A program made the position numbers and the translations under genes. The notes under the pieces were generated by a model, which was given only the letters and a program-made list of their open reading frames with translations, did no database searches and was not told the origin of the DNA. From positions 1-51,671 of the forward strand of contig CALUMK010000017.1 in assembly GCA_944321735.1 (NCBI GenBank): DNA of 51,671 nucleotides, written 5' to 3'. This document shows, one piece after another, positions 51,414-51,671 of the stretch (positions within the stretch are counted from its first letter, which is position 1; every line of letters begins with the position of its first letter). The DNA is from an uncultured Bacteroidales bacterium (GTDB lineage Bacteria > Bacteroidota > Bacteroidia > Bacteroidales > P3).

Positions 51414-51671
51414 CCGAACCGATAGTGCATCAGAACGGGGCCTTGGCGCGGCGTGTCAGAATGGGCAAGATACGAGGCGTCGAACCGCAACGTACCGCCC
51501 CGAACCGATGGTGCGTCAGAACGGAATCTTGGCGCGGCGTGTCAGCATCCACTTAAGCAACGTCCGAACTGATGGTGCGTCAGAACGGGGCCTCGGCGCG
51601 GCGTGTCAGAATGGGCAAGATACGAGGCGTCGAACCGCAGCGTGGCGCAGGAGCGTACTTTGGTACGTGAC
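51414..51671 (+). repeat. Tandem imperfect repeats at the window end
   Basis: Units starting CCGAAC(C/T)GATnGTGC occur at 51414, 51500 and 51564, about 64-86 bases long, each containing GCGCGGCGTGTCAG. The last is followed by AGCGTACTTTGGTACGTGA, the core of the palindromes at 6616 and 15008. No gene is visible in 51280-51671; the element is cut by the window edge. Confidence 0.8.

Overview
The window comes from a member of the Bacteroidales (Bacteroidota). The evidence is the recurrent TTTG-N18-20-TAnnTTTG promoter pattern, a Bacteroidales-type ParC, the ~1,400-residue fused acyl-CoA dehydratase activase, the PF09820-type AAA-ATPase and the FtsX/HlyD/TolC export cluster. Family or genus cannot be fixed from this sequence alone. 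Most genes are housekeeping; accessory, AT-richer or broken genes sit between them. No rRNA, CRISPR array, intact insertion sequence or prophage was seen.

Layout. 0-2.2 kb: fragment of a RelE/HigB-like toxin, a short hypothetical gene, and an AlbA/Schlafen-type ATPase pseudogene carrying both an internal deletion and a ~194-bp MITE at a duplicated TTAA. 2.2-16 kb: a 40-bp palindromic two-way promoter, the fused activase, a flavodiiron protein, parC, a BatA-like membrane protein, aroC, rpsT, tRNA-Glu and an Mpv17-like membrane protein. 16-22 kb: two alkylation repair genes (alkA-like, ogt), a class III aminotransferase, an (AAG)18 microsatellite, riboflavin synthase and the System II cytochrome c maturation pair. 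22-25 kb: HicB remnant, tyrosine recombinase, putative invertible promoter and an AT-rich lipoprotein gene. 25-33 kb: ddl, a small membrane protein, mutL, rhomboid protease, repeats and gcvP. 33-36 kb: second AlbA-ATPase scrap, RhuM-Fic protein, CAP-domain protein and class II Fic protein. 36-38.8 kb: divergent oxyR and lipoprotein thioredoxin, then an antitoxin/PIN-toxin operon whose toxin is split by the second MITE. 38.8-51.3 kb: an export operon (permease, ATPase, permease, HlyD-like adaptor, TolC) behind a perfect sigma-54 promoter with upstream palindromes, an AAA-ATPase/nuclease gene, and an NtrY-like histidine kinase. 51.3 kb to the end: tandem repeats.

The strongest candidate for an undescribed system is at 23.77-24.02 kb. 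A perfect 19-bp inverted repeat bounds a short segment that carries an outward-pointing promoter, directly after a tyrosine recombinase gene and directly before a lipoprotein gene. In the orientation given, the promoter fires away from the lipoprotein into the left repeat copy, which together with a T-run forms an intrinsic terminator. Inversion would point the promoter at the lipoprotein. This looks like an OFF-state phase-variation switch.

A second theme is short repeats. Two MITE copies share TTAA target duplications, and removing each one restores the interrupted reading frame. Solo copies of the MITE end motif, and ~115-127-bp palindromes placed at gene ends, occur elsewhere; two of the palindromes include the stop codon of the neighbouring gene.
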